Source of the DNA: an uncultured Eggerthellaceae bacterium
GTDB taxonomy: Bacteria; Actinomycetota; Coriobacteriia; Coriobacteriales; Eggerthellaceae
DNA length: 8,580 nt
NCBI GenBank assembly: GCA_910585565.1
Contig: CAJUFC010000008.1
Span: 1-8,580, forward strand
Reading direction: 5' to 3'
Shown: positions 1 through 7,055 of the stretch, in pieces
How the letters are laid out: each line of letters begins with the position of its first letter
How positions within the stretch are numbered: position 1 is the first letter of the stretch
Notes under the pieces: generated by a model
What the model was told of the DNA's origin: nothing
Databases searched by the model: none
What the model saw: the letters and a program-made list of their open reading frames with translations, nothing else
Made by a program: the position numbers and the translations under genes

Positions 1-812
1 CCTGCCAGATCGAACAAGAACACGACTGCCACGAGCGCCGCTCCTGGCAGCACCGCCAGCCACCACATGCCCGCCGACAGATACCGCATCGACTCGCTGA
101 GGATGATGCCGATGGCGGGATAATCGGGAGACAGCCCAAACCCCAGAAACGTGACAGCAGCCTCATGGAGGATGGCGTGCGGGAACAGCAGTATCAGCCC
201 CACGAGAAACTGTGGGAGCACGAACGGCAGCACGTGCCTCCAGGCAATCTGGGCGCGCGTGGCGCCCAAGCGTCGTGCGACGGCGACATAGGCCGCTTCC
301 TTGCATTGCAGCACCTCAGCGCGCACGACGCGCGCAAGGTTGGGCCAGTGCGTGACGGCAATGCCGATGGCCACGCCCCAAAACCCCTTCCCGCACGCAT
401 ATGAGACAAGAATGAGAAGCACGATGTGAGGAACGCCCATCAAAAGGTCGATGAGCCACGTGACGATGGCGTCGGCGCGCCGGCCCCCAAGCGCTGAGAC
501 GCACCCAAGCACAAGCGCGATGGCTGACGACACGCAGGCGGCGAACAGCCCAAGCAAGACGCTCGTCGAAAGCCCCGCCAGCGTGCGCACGAACATGTCG
601 CGCCCCATCCAGTCGGTACCGAACGGATGCGCCTCGCTGGGAGGGAGGTTCTTCTGGGCGAAATCAGTGACAAGGGCCGCCGGCTCGGCGATGCGACCTG
701 CAACCACGACGCCCACGCACGCGAGCGCCGCCAGCACGAACAGCACGAGCGCACGCCGACGACTGGAGATGCGGCGGCGCGCCGGCAGATGCAAGACGCG
801 CACGCTATCCAT
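1..812 (-). CDS. ABC importer permease, DppC/OppC/NikC type (3' end cut by window edge)
   Basis: Inner-membrane subunit that pairs with the upstream DppB/NikB-type permease to form the channel of a peptide/nickel-class ABC importer. Reading from ATG at 812 gives 270 full codons before the window ends; family members are about 270-300 residues, so only a short C-terminal tail is missing. Visible marks: a first TM at about 20-40, the N-terminal family signature HPFGTDWMGRD (62-72), TM segments around 82-104, 125-151, 198-212 and 250-269, and the EAA loop that docks the ATPase (EAAYVAVARRLGA, 172-184, ending in HVLP at 193-196). A typical FLGFGLSP stretch follows at 222-229. The start overlaps the stop of the upstream permease by 8 nt (ATGGATAG) and is preceded by a purine-rich GGGGGTGG six bases upstream, so translation is probably coupled. 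Substrate cannot be read from this subunit. ATPase genes are expected further left. Confidence 0.93.
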   Translation of the reverse strand, partial: MDSVRVLHLPARRRISSRRRALVLFVLAALACVGVVVAGRIAEPAALVTDFAQKNLPPSEAHPFGTDWMGRDMFVRTLAGLSTSVLLGLFAACVSSAIALVLGCVSALGGRRADAIVTWLIDLLMGVPHIVLLILVSYACGKGFWGVAIGIAVTHWPNLARVVRAEVLQCKEAAYVAVARRLGATRAQIAWRHVLPFVLPQFLVGLILLFPHAILHEAAVTFLGFGLSPDYPAIGIILSESMRYLSAGMWWLAVLPGAALVAVVFLFDLA

Positions 813-1800
813 GCGCAACCACCCCCGCGCGCGCGATGCGCGGGTCGACGACGCCATACAGCACGTTCGCGATGAGGTTGCCCCCGAAGACGAGCGCGCT
901 CGCCACGATGGCGATGGCCGCCAGCAACGCCGCATCCCCGCCCAGACCGGCCGTCACCGCCGCCTGGCCGAGCCCCGGATAGGAGAACACCTCTTCCACG
1001 AGCACCGATCCGCCGAATATCTCCGATATCGAGGCGAACTGCAACGTCAGCGCCGGCAGCGCGAGGTTGCGCAACCCATGCCGAAACGCGATGCCGAGCG
1101 TGCTTTCCCCGCGCGTGCGCGCGAACGTGACATAGTCGCTCTCCATGACGTCTATCGTCTTCTCGCGGGTGTGCAGCGCAATGTTGGCAACGCCTGCCAC
1201 CGACAGCGTCAGCGCCGGCAACGCGACGTGACGGCAGGCGTCAGCGAACGTCACGTCCTGGGCCGCCACGCCGATGGGCACCGAGAACCCCGCCGGGAAC
1301 CAGCCCAGCCCCACAGCGAAGACGACGAGAAAGACGAGCCCGAGCCAAAAGACAGGCGTCGAGGCCAGAAGATAGCAATATCCCTTCACGATGCGGTCGA
1401 ACCAGCTGTCGCGATACGCGCCCGCGAAGAGCCCCAGCGCAAACCCGAGGACACCGCTTGCCACCCAAGCGATGCTCAAGAGCGCCAGCGAGTTTGCCGC
1501 CCGCTGCGCGATGACGTCGACGACCGGCGCGTTGAAGCGCAGCGACATGCCGAAATCACCCTGAAGCGCCGAGGCGAGCCATGACGCATACCGCTCGGGC
1601 AAGGGGGCATCTGCCCCCCAGTATGACAGGAGTTGCACGCGCTTGGCCTCGTCCATCGTGGCCCACGCGGCCTGCCCGACGTTGGCCTGCACCGGGTCTA
1701 CCGGACTTGCCGACACGAGCGCGAACGCGATGAAGCTGACCGCCAGCATGAGCGAGGCCACACGGGCAAGCTGCACGAGCACCGAGCGCAGGCGCATCAT
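805..1800 (-). CDS. ABC importer permease, DppB/OppB/NikB type
   Basis: First membrane subunit of the same ABC importer, 331 residues from the chosen start, normal for the family. The frame extends to a GTG at 1815, but ATG at 1800 is preferred: it forms a classic ATGA overlap with the stop of the binding-protein gene and has GGGAG 8 nt upstream. Features seen: N-terminal TM (about 8-32), periplasmic segment with GDFGMSL (81-87), TM segments near 103-128, 142-168, 196-210, 250-268 and 292-316, the cytoplasmic ATPase-docking loop DYVTFARTRGES (222-233) ending in NLALP (245-249), the family motif YPGLG (274-278) and the near-terminal VVDPR (317-321). These are hallmarks of the BPD_transp_1 peptide/nickel branch. 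Peptide, nickel and oligosaccharide transporters share this fold, so specificity is undetermined. Confidence 0.95.
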   Translation of the reverse strand: MMRLRSVLVQLARVASLMLAVSFIAFALVSASPVDPVQANVGQAAWATMDEAKRVQLLSYWGADAPLPERYASWLASALQGDFGMSLRFNAPVVDVIAQRAANSLALLSIAWVASGVLGFALGLFAGAYRDSWFDRIVKGYCYLLASTPVFWLGLVFLVVFAVGLGWFPAGFSVPIGVAAQDVTFADACRHVALPALTLSVAGVANIALHTREKTIDVMESDYVTFARTRGESTLGIAFRHGLRNLALPALTLQFASISEIFGGSVLVEEVFSYPGLGQAAVTAGLGGDAALLAAIAIVASALVFGGNLIANVLYGVVDPRIARAGVVAHG

Positions 1801-3440
1801 GCGCCCTGCTCCCACGACCAGGCGTCGACGTTGTTCACGAGCGACCAGCCGTGCCCGTGCGGATGCGGCTTCTGCTTGGCCACGTTGAGCCCGGCCCGCT
1901 TGAAGTACAAATGGTCAATGTTGACGAGCCACACCCACGGGGCACCCCCCTGAGGGGCGAATCCGGCACGCCCGTCCCAGGCGGCCGCCTGCCATTCTGG
2001 ATACGACTCCCCTACCGTCGGCGCCGCCAGCGCCGCATCCAGATGCGCGTCCACCTCTTCGCTCTCGAAGACGGCATAGTTGCCTGCCGACGGCCCATAG
2101 TGCAAGGTATACACCTCAAGCGGCGAGTTGGCGCCCCACCCCCACAAAACGGGCGTGTCGTACTCGCGCGGATAGATGTCATCCCAGCCGCCGCCGATGG
2201 GCCTGACCTCGATGCCGATCTCGCGCATCTGGTTGGCGAACTCGTTTGCCAGGGCCTGGCGCACCGAATCCGATGCGCTGTAGAGCAGCTCGAACGCCGC
2301 ACGCACGCCATCCTTGGCATAGACGCCATCGTCCCCCAGCGCCCAACCGTCATCCTCCATGGCCCGCCGCGCCAGCGCCTGATCGAAGTCGATGCGCATC
2401 GCGTCAGACGACCATGGCATGCCGTCAGAGACGCTGAACGCCTCGGTGCCGTAGCCGCCAAGCACGCTCTCAATCATCCGCGCCCGGTCGACGCCGTGAT
2501 TGACGGCGCGCCGCACCGCCAGGTTGCTGGTGACGGCGTTTCCCGTCTCGTATACGGATGCGCCATCCTTCTTCGTGCCGCCAGGAGGCACGCACGGCAG
2601 GGATATCCCGCGGCTGTCGACAGACGCACAGACCAGAAGGTCGAAGTCCTCGATCGCGACCGCGTCTGCCAGCGTGGCGGCGGTGTAGGCGACATCGACC
2701 TCGCCCGCGCGCGCCAGCGCCAAAGACGCGTCCTCCTCGGCGAACAGCACCACGACGCGCTCCATGAGCGGTGGCGTGCCGTAATAGTCGGGGTTCGCCG
2801 CCAGGATGACCTGCTGCCCGCGATCCCACTGCTCGAGCACGTACCGGCCGCTGCCGACGGGGCGTGATCCGTAGGTGGGCCCGTAGGCATGCTCAGGCAC
2901 GATGCCCACGACCGCCAGCGTATAGAGAAACGCGTTGAACGGCTTGGTCAACGTGACCACGCAGGTGGCGTCATCGACAGCCACGGCGTCTTTCACCATG
3001 GACAGGTCGGCCTCGGCTGCCTCGTTGTCTCGTATCCCCAAGATGGTGAAGGCGACGTCATGCGCCGTCAGCGGCTCGCCGTCGGTGAAGCGCACGTCAT
3101 CGCGGATACGGAAGGTCCAAGTGAGCCCGTCTTCGGCACATTCGTACGAGGTCGCCAGGTCGTTCACGAAGTTCAGCTCGGCATCGGTCGTGAACAGCGT
3201 CGACTGGATAAGCGGCTCGTGCACGTGCTCGCCGCATCCCCATGAAAATAGCGGGTCAAACCCGGCCGCCGGCTCGGAGCTCGGCGTCATGGTGACGATC
3301 ACCTCGTTTGACACTGCCCCGTCGGACGACGCGCCCGCTCGCCCCGCCGGCGCACAACCGATGAACGCCTCGCCTAGCACAACCGAAAGCGCTCCCGCGC
3401 CCGCAAGTTGGACGAAACCCCGACGGCTCAACTTCCCCAT
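1797..3440 (-). CDS. Peptide/nickel-class ABC transporter substrate-binding lipoprotein (SBP_bac_5), Tat-exported
   Basis: Extracytoplasmic family 5 solute-binding protein, 547 residues, normal length. A GTG lies one codon upstream, but ATG 3440 has GAGGGGG six bases before it. The N-terminus carries a twin-arginine motif SRRGFV (5-10), a hydrophobic run, and a lipobox-like FIGC with Cys29, so it is predicted to be Tat-exported and lipid-anchored. Family marks are TFRIRDDVRFTDGEPLTAHDV (109-129, positions given; core DGEPLTAHDV), NPDYYG (216-221), AVRRAVNHGVDR (308-319) and ANQMREIGIEV (402-412). The C-terminus holds HPHGHGW (526-532), three alternating histidines. I recall similar tails in clostridial and actinobacterial relatives and infer a possible metal or metal-chelate link, but oligopeptides remain equally possible. 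It heads an operon with the two permeases (4-nt overlap downstream), has its own candidate promoter, and sits behind the terminator of the telA operon. Confidence 0.93.
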   Translation of the reverse strand: MGKLSRRGFVQLAGAGALSVVLGEAFIGCAPAGRAGASSDGAVSNEVIVTMTPSSEPAAGFDPLFSWGCGEHVHEPLIQSTLFTTDAELNFVNDLATSYECAEDGLTWTFRIRDDVRFTDGEPLTAHDVAFTILGIRDNEAAEADLSMVKDAVAVDDATCVVTLTKPFNAFLYTLAVVGIVPEHAYGPTYGSRPVGSGRYVLEQWDRGQQVILAANPDYYGTPPLMERVVVLFAEEDASLALARAGEVDVAYTAATLADAVAIEDFDLLVCASVDSRGISLPCVPPGGTKKDGASVYETGNAVTSNLAVRRAVNHGVDRARMIESVLGGYGTEAFSVSDGMPWSSDAMRIDFDQALARRAMEDDGWALGDDGVYAKDGVRAAFELLYSASDSVRQALANEFANQMREIGIEVRPIGGGWDDIYPREYDTPVLWGWGANSPLEVYTLHYGPSAGNYAVFESEEVDAHLDAALAAPTVGESYPEWQAAAWDGRAGFAPQGGAPWVWLVNIDHLYFKRAGLNVAKQKPHPHGHGWSLVNNVDAWSWEQGA

Positions 3441-3446
3441 CACACG

Positions 3447-3453
3447 CCCCCTC
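3447..3453 (-). promoter_or_regulatory. Ribosome binding site of the SBP gene
   Basis: GAGGGGG on the minus strand, six bases before ATG 3440. It favours this ATG over the in-frame GTG at 3443, which would be only three bases from the site. Confidence 0.7.
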
Positions 3454-3459
3454 GATAGA

Positions 3460-3484
3460 TGTTACCAATCACAAATACGTAACA
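3460..3484 (-). promoter_or_regulatory. Palindromic candidate operator over the SBP operon start site
   Basis: Perfect 6-base arms TGTTAC and GTAACA separated by 13 bases. The site begins at about the transcription start predicted from the -10 box at 3486-3491 and ends 20 bases before the start codon. That position and an arm centre-to-centre distance of about 19 bases fit a dimeric repressor operator. A weak RNA stem is the alternative. I do not recognise the binding protein. A site this short could arise by chance. Confidence 0.35.
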
Positions 3485-3485
3485 C

Positions 3486-3491
3486 ATCATA
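3486..3491 (-). promoter_or_regulatory. Candidate -10 element (TATGAT) for the ABC importer operon
   Basis: TATGAT on the minus strand matches five of six bases of the sigma-70 -10 consensus, in the short AT-richer gap between the telA terminator and the SBP start codon. At 17-base spacing the -35 position reads TTTCGT, a poor match, and overlaps the T-tract of the terminator. An 8-base palindrome GGGCGCCC (3500-3507) lies in the spacer. The 5' UTR would be about 39 bases. Confidence 0.4.
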
Positions 3492-3511
3492 CCGCATTGG
3501 GGCGCCCGACG

Positions 3512-3546
3512 AAAAAACGGCTCCCCCGCACGGTGCGAGGGAGCCG
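3512..3546 (-). terminator. Intrinsic terminator of the xpaC-telA operon
   Basis: On the minus strand, 35 bases after the telA stop, an 8-bp outer stem (CGGCTCCC with GGGAGCCG) continues through one C/A-type mismatch into a 4-bp inner stem and a 3-base loop, and is followed at once by six T residues. This is a complete Rho-independent terminator for leftward transcription. The plus-strand side has no T-tract, so it is not bidirectional. It separates telA from the ABC importer operon. Confidence 0.92.
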
Positions 3547-3581
3547 CGAAATGACGCGTTGGCGCAGCTAGGCTGGCACGG

Positions 3582-4793
3582 CTAGGCGCCCTGAATCTCG
3601 AGCAGCTTGTCGCGCAGCTCGCCTTCGATCCGCCTCATCTCGATCTCGGCCTCGGCGCGCTTCTCGCGCCCTTCGCGCTGAATCTGCATGACCTCGTCGA
3701 ACGTCTTGATGAGCTCTTCGTTGGTGTGCTTCAGCGTCTCGATGTCGACGATGCCGCGTTCGGACTCGCGAGCGATCTGCGTCGTAGACTGGTGCAGCAT
3801 CTCGGCGTTCTTGCGCAGAAGGTCGTTCGTCATGTCGGTGACGGCATTCTGCGCCTTGACGGCGGCCTGCGAGTTGGCGATGCCCAGCGCCAGCACCATC
3901 TGGCTCTTCCAGAGCGGAATGGTGTTCACGATGGTCGTCTGGATCTTCTCCACCATGGCCGTGTCGTTGTTCTGCACGAAGCGAATCTGCGGAGCCGTCT
4001 GCAGCGCGATGGTGCGCGTGAGATCGAGGTCAGAGAGCTTCTTCTCGAAGCGGTTGCACATGCTCTGGAGGTCTTGGGCAGCCTGCGCGTCCTCGGCGCG
4101 GCCCGTCTGCTTGGCCTTGGCGATGAGCTCGGCCAGCTCGCCTTCGCGCACGGCAGCCAGCTTCTTCTTGCCCGCCATGATGTACATCGTGAGCTCCTTG
4201 AAGTACGTCAGGTTGAGCTCGTACATCTTGTCAAGCGTGGCCGTGTCCTTCATGAGCTTGACCTGGTGCCCCTTGAGCGCACCCACGATCTTGTCGATGT
4301 TGTTGTCCACCTTGTCGTACTTGGCGCGCATCAGCTCAAGCTTGTTGCCCGCGCGCTTGAAGAAGCCGAACAGCCCCTTCTCCTCCGTCACGTCGAAGCC
4401 GCGCAGCTCGGTCACCACGTCCGTGATGAGGCTGCCCACCTCTCCTAAGTCCTGTGTCTTGACGCTCGCGATGGCATTGTCGGCAAAGTCAGCCATCTTC
4501 TTTTGCGCCCCGGCACCGTACTGCAAGATCATGGTCGTATCGCGCACGTCGATCTGCTTCGAGAAGTCGTCGACGAGTTTCTTTTCCTCTTCGGTCAGCG
4601 CCTCGTCGGCCAGATGCGCCTCTTCGGCTGCTTGGGCCATCTGCATCTCGGCGTGGGTCGCCTTGAGCGACAGCGTCTCGTCTCCGTCCACCGTCGGAGT
4701 GAGCGTGAGCTCAGGGGCAGGGCTTGCCTCCAAAGGAGACGCCTTCACCTCGATGATCTCGGGCATGTCCTCGCGCGCGTTCTCGTCGGCCAT
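3582..4793 (-). CDS. telA: TelA/YaaN family protein (toxic anion resistance family, PF05816)
   Basis: Cytosolic, highly charged, almost entirely helical protein of 403 residues (404 if the adjacent ATG at 4796 is used). After an acidic, low-complexity N-terminus (to about 65) come long coiled-coil helices: a basic GLFGFFKRAGNKL segment (141-153, numbered from 4796), and the family signature with TAPQIRFVQ (267-275) and NTIPLWKSQM (291-300). The C-terminal helix (about 340-403) is rich in Glu and Arg. The family is named for plasmid tellurite resistance, but chromosomal members have been tied to tolerance of nisin and other envelope-active agents; the molecular activity is unknown. The second ATG (4793) lies 7 bases after AGGAGG and is preferred; the first is only 4 bases away. 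Only 11 bases separate the xpaC stop from this start, so the pair is translationally linked. No membrane segment is visible, so its membrane link probably comes through XpaC. Confidence 0.93.
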   Translation of the reverse strand: MADENAREDMPEIIEVKASPLEASPAPELTLTPTVDGDETLSLKATHAEMQMAQAAEEAHLADEALTEEEKKLVDDFSKQIDVRDTTMILQYGAGAQKKMADFADNAIASVKTQDLGEVGSLITDVVTELRGFDVTEEKGLFGFFKRAGNKLELMRAKYDKVDNNIDKIVGALKGHQVKLMKDTATLDKMYELNLTYFKELTMYIMAGKKKLAAVREGELAELIAKAKQTGRAEDAQAAQDLQSMCNRFEKKLSDLDLTRTIALQTAPQIRFVQNNDTAMVEKIQTTIVNTIPLWKSQMVLALGIANSQAAVKAQNAVTDMTNDLLRKNAEMLHQSTTQIARESERGIVDIETLKHTNEELIKTFDEVMQIQREGREKRAEAEIEMRRIEGELRDKLLEIQGA

Positions 4794-4800
4794 CATATAT

Positions 4801-4806
4801 CCTCCT
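4801..4806 (-). promoter_or_regulatory. Consensus Shine-Dalgarno of telA, overlapping the xpaC stop codon
   Basis: AGGAGG starts within the TAG stop of xpaC (4807-4805). Two in-frame ATGs follow, 4 and 7 bases downstream; spacing favours the second. Overlap of stop and Shine-Dalgarno suggests telA translation depends on ribosomes terminating xpaC. Confidence 0.85.
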
Positions 4807-6034
4807 AGGATTCGCGTTTCTTGTCGAATGGGTTGTCCACCAGCCCCTCTTGGGCCAGCACGGTATGCAGAACCGAGATGTCAGTCGACACGTCCCAGGT
4901 CATCTCCTGGAATACCGAGTCGAGCAGCTTCTCGAACGCCACGTTGAGCGTGTCGAGCGTGTCTTCGATCTCGCGCTTGGATGCCTGGATGCTCTCGCTT
5001 TGCACCGGCTGCGCGTCCAAGTCCTCATAGGCGTCCAGCAGCTTGACCGTCACGGGAAGATAGTAGTCCATTAGCCGCTCGAGGTCGCCGATCACCTCCG
5101 GATGCTCGCGCGCATGCTCGAAGATGCTGTCGACGACGCGCTCCATCTGGTCTATCTTGCGCGTCACGTCCTCGCCTGCGATCGCCTTGTTGCTCGTGCG
5201 GATCTGGTCGATGTAGGCATATCCGCGGTCAAGGATGGCCTGCGCCTCCGCCGAGATGGGCGCGTCTTCCACCTTGACGGCCGGCGATGACGGTGCCTCC
5301 TCGATGGCCTTTTGCTGCCGCTCCTGACGCATGCGCTCGCGCATGAGCCGCTGGTCGTTCAGATAGCGCTGGTATGCCTCTTCCGTCACCAAGAGCAGCG
5401 TCTCTGACATGTCGAGGTGCCCTTGAGTGAAGTATCCGCGCAAGATCATGGTGCGCAGGTCCTTTTGCACCTTCTTCGCCGAGCGTCCCGTCTTGTGTGC
5501 CAGCTCGGCCACGTTCACCGACTGGCGCGAGCCGATGATGCGCTCGTAGGCCTGAAAGCGCTTCGCCAGACCGATCTTGCGGACGCCCTTCGCCAACAAA
5601 ACAGCGCTGCCCGCGCAAAAGGCGGTCGCCACGATGCCCTGGGCGACGACAGACCCCGAATAGTAGTATGCCGTCGATCCCATGACGTTGGCCAAGGCCG
5701 CAGCGAACGCCACCGTGCCCACGCCGCCAACGCAGCTCATGAGGTAGCCGGCCGCCTTGACGCCGCCGACCTTGAGGTAGCGCCCTTGGATGCGCGCCAA
5801 CTCTGCGCGCTGCTGGTTCTCCCATGCCAGCTGCTGCTGGCGGGTCATCTGCTCTTGCCGGTAGCGCTCGCTCGCCTCGCGGGCATTCTGCTGGGCCGTC
5901 TCCAGCCCGCGCCGGATGCCTTCTGCCGCCTGCCCGAGGGAGTCGCCCATCTTCTTTTGCAAATTGCTGAAATCCTGGGACGATACGGCCTGCTGGACCG
6001 CGTCCAATATCTGGTCACCGAGATTCTTCGCCAT
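4805..6034 (-). CDS. xpaC: XpaC-like membrane protein (5-bromo-4-chloroindolyl phosphate hydrolysis family)
   Basis: Membrane protein of 409 residues, paired with TelA as in Bacillus xpaC-yaaN. Regions in order: amphipathic, Gln/Arg-rich helices (1-88); two hydrophobic TM segments (about 93-116 and 126-150); a compact winged-helix-like segment with VAELAHKTGRSAKKVQKDL (174-192), MILRGYF (196-202) and a beta-like LLLVT (213-217); a charged linker (225-260); and a C-terminal helical domain (about 262-400) with MDYYLPVTVKLLDAY (322-336) and DISVLHTVLAQEGL (385-398), matching the XpaC family. The family name comes from an old enzymatic phenotype; no catalytic site is apparent and I would not infer hydrolase activity. 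The ATG at 6034 has only a weak GGGACGG, 10 bases upstream, in contrast to the strong site of telA. A hairpin-bearing leader precedes it. It is longer than Bacillus XpaC, largely through the N-terminal and TM region. Confidence 0.88.
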   Translation of the reverse strand: MAKNLGDQILDAVQQAVSSQDFSNLQKKMGDSLGQAAEGIRRGLETAQQNAREASERYRQEQMTRQQQLAWENQQRAELARIQGRYLKVGGVKAAGYLMSCVGGVGTVAFAAALANVMGSTAYYYSGSVVAQGIVATAFCAGSAVLLAKGVRKIGLAKRFQAYERIIGSRQSVNVAELAHKTGRSAKKVQKDLRTMILRGYFTQGHLDMSETLLLVTEEAYQRYLNDQRLMRERMRQERQQKAIEEAPSSPAVKVEDAPISAEAQAILDRGYAYIDQIRTSNKAIAGEDVTRKIDQMERVVDSIFEHAREHPEVIGDLERLMDYYLPVTVKLLDAYEDLDAQPVQSESIQASKREIEDTLDTLNVAFEKLLDSVFQEMTWDVSTDISVLHTVLAQEGLVDNPFDKKRES

Positions 6035-6070
6035 CAGATGCTAACCGTCCCACAATCATCGTCGTTCACA

Positions 6071-6119
6071 GAAGCGTCCCGCCATGCTCACGCGCCCGCG
6101 TGCGGCAAAAAGACGCTTC
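6071..6119 (-). repeat. Stem-loop in the xpaC leader (inverted repeat)
   Basis: Outer arms GAAGCGTC (6071-6078) and GACGCTTC (6112-6119) pair over 8 bp. Between them lie a second stem CACGCG/CGCGTG (6089-6094 with 6097-6102) and a flanking GCC/GGC pairing (6081-6083 with 6104-6106). On the minus strand a T5 run sits inside the 5' side, so it is not a terminator in this orientation; on the plus strand no T-tract follows. With the -10 candidate at 6125-6130 the transcript would begin almost exactly at the first base of the outer stem, giving the mRNA a structured 5' end. Confidence 0.55.
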
Positions 6120-6124
6120 CTACC

Positions 6125-6130
6125 ATGATA
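6125..6130 (-). promoter_or_regulatory. Candidate -10 element (TATCAT) for xpaC-telA
   Basis: TATCAT on the minus strand in the 169-base gap between the methyltransferase stop (6204) and xpaC start (6034). Five of six bases match the -10 consensus. No convincing -35 is seen at 16-18 bases (TGCGAA region). The rest of the gap contains the leader hairpin and GC-rich short repeats (such as CGCAGG 6149-6154 with CCTGCG 6184-6189) without a T-tract, so I see no clear terminator for the upstream gene. Confidence 0.35.
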
Positions 6131-6203
6131 CGCCATCCGCGGCGCCTTCGCAGGGCGCGCGACGCGTTGTCGCTTGAGCGATACCTGCGCGCGAGGCTGC
6201 AAG

Positions 6204-7049
6204 CTAGCGCGAGCGCAGCTGCCAGAACGCCACCGCGCTCGCCGCCGCCACGTTCAGCGAGTCGACGCCATGCATCATCGGGATGCGCGCCGTCCAGTCG
6301 CACAGTTCGATCGTCTCAGGAGAAAGGCCTTCGCCCTCCGTGCCGAGCACAATCGCCATGCGCTCGATGCCGGCCAGGCAAGCGTCGTCGATGGCGACCG
6401 ACTCGTCGGCAAGCGCCATGGCAACGCACGCAAACCCTGCCTCCTGCAAGCGCGGGATGCCCGTCTGGGCCCACGTGCGCGCACTGCCCTTGTCGCCGAT
6501 GCGCGTCCAGGGCACCTGAAACACCGCGCCCATCGACACGCGAACGGCACGCCGGTAGAGCGGGTCGTGACAGCCCGGCGTCACCAGCACGGCATCAATC
6601 CCCAGCGCTGCCGCGCTGCGGAAGATGGCGCCCACGTTGGTGTGGTTGGTGATGTCCTCGAGCACCGCCACCCGGCGCGCGCCCGCGAGCACGTCATCGA
6701 GCGCCGGGAGCGTCGGCCGCCGAAACGCTGCGAGCGCGCCCCGCGTCAGCTCGAAGCCCGTCAGGTCCGCGAGCACGTCATGCGGCGCCACGAAGACGGC
6801 CAGCTCAGGCACGCGAGATGACATCCGCGCGATGAGAGGCTCCATCGAAGGCAGCCACTTCTCTTCCAGCAGCAGCGACACCGGCTGCATGCCGCCGTCG
6901 AACGCGCGCTCGATCACCTTGCGCGACTCGGCGATGAAGATCGCCTGCTCCGGCTCGAGCCGCGAGCGCAGCTGCGTCTCGGTCAGGCGCGCATAGGCAT
7001 CCAGGCGCGCATCCTCGAGCGTGTCGATCCTCACGACGTTCGCGTCCAT
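6204..7049 (-). CDS. SpoU/TrmH-family RNA 2'-O-ribose methyltransferase
   Basis: SAM-dependent methyltransferase of the SPOUT knot fold, 281 residues, expected to methylate a ribose 2'-OH in rRNA or tRNA. An N-terminal substrate-binding domain (about 17-110, with FIAESRKVIERAF at 38-50) precedes the catalytic domain with all three SpoU motifs: motif 1 NHTNVGAIFRSAAALG (135-150, containing the conserved Asn138 and Arg144), motif 2 IVLGTEGEGLS (233-243), and motif 3 IPMMHGVDSLNVAAASA (256-272). The active site looks complete. The start ATG has GAAGGGGG six bases upstream. It follows the MFS gene by 27 bases and is probably co-transcribed with it. RlmB, TrmH and TsnR-type enzymes share these motifs, so the exact RNA target cannot be assigned. 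Confidence 0.94.
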   Translation of the reverse strand: MDANVVRIDTLEDARLDAYARLTETQLRSRLEPEQAIFIAESRKVIERAFDGGMQPVSLLLEEKWLPSMEPLIARMSSRVPELAVFVAPHDVLADLTGFELTRGALAAFRRPTLPALDDVLAGARRVAVLEDITNHTNVGAIFRSAAALGIDAVLVTPGCHDPLYRRAVRVSMGAVFQVPWTRIGDKGSARTWAQTGIPRLQEAGFACVAMALADESVAIDDACLAGIERMAIVLGTEGEGLSPETIELCDWTARIPMMHGVDSLNVAAASAVAFWQLRSR

Positions 7050-7055
7050 GTCTGG

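Noticed and set aside
451..1584. 377-codon plus-strand open frame opposite both permeases
   Set aside because: Very Arg-rich, no hydrophobic or domain structure; the minus-strand permease frames carry all family motifs.
1851..2867. 338-codon plus-strand open frame opposite the SBP gene
   Set aside because: Arg/His-rich translation with no recognisable domain; antisense shadow of a confident SBP gene in GC-rich DNA.
3486..3491. NikR-type operator upstream of the SBP gene (GTATGA present)
   Set aside because: The expected TCATAC partner at 16 bases is absent; only the left half matches, and it overlaps the -10 candidate.
3688..4947. 419-codon plus-strand open frame opposite telA and the end of xpaC
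   Set aside because: Ser/Cys-rich composition typical of the antisense of a helical, GC-biased gene; it spans two well-supported genes and their junction and has no family marks.
4805..6034. XpaC as a phosphatase enzyme
   Set aside because: The family name reflects a historical phenotype; no catalytic motif is visible in the sequence.
6149..6189. CGCAGG/CCTGCG inverted repeat downstream of the methyltransferase as a terminator
   Set aside because: Only six base pairs with a long interior and no T-tract, so it cannot be called an intrinsic terminator.
5417..6652. 411-codon plus-strand open frame across xpaC, the intergenic region and the methyltransferase
   Set aside because: Crosses a promoter region and two confident opposing genes; composition is not protein-like.
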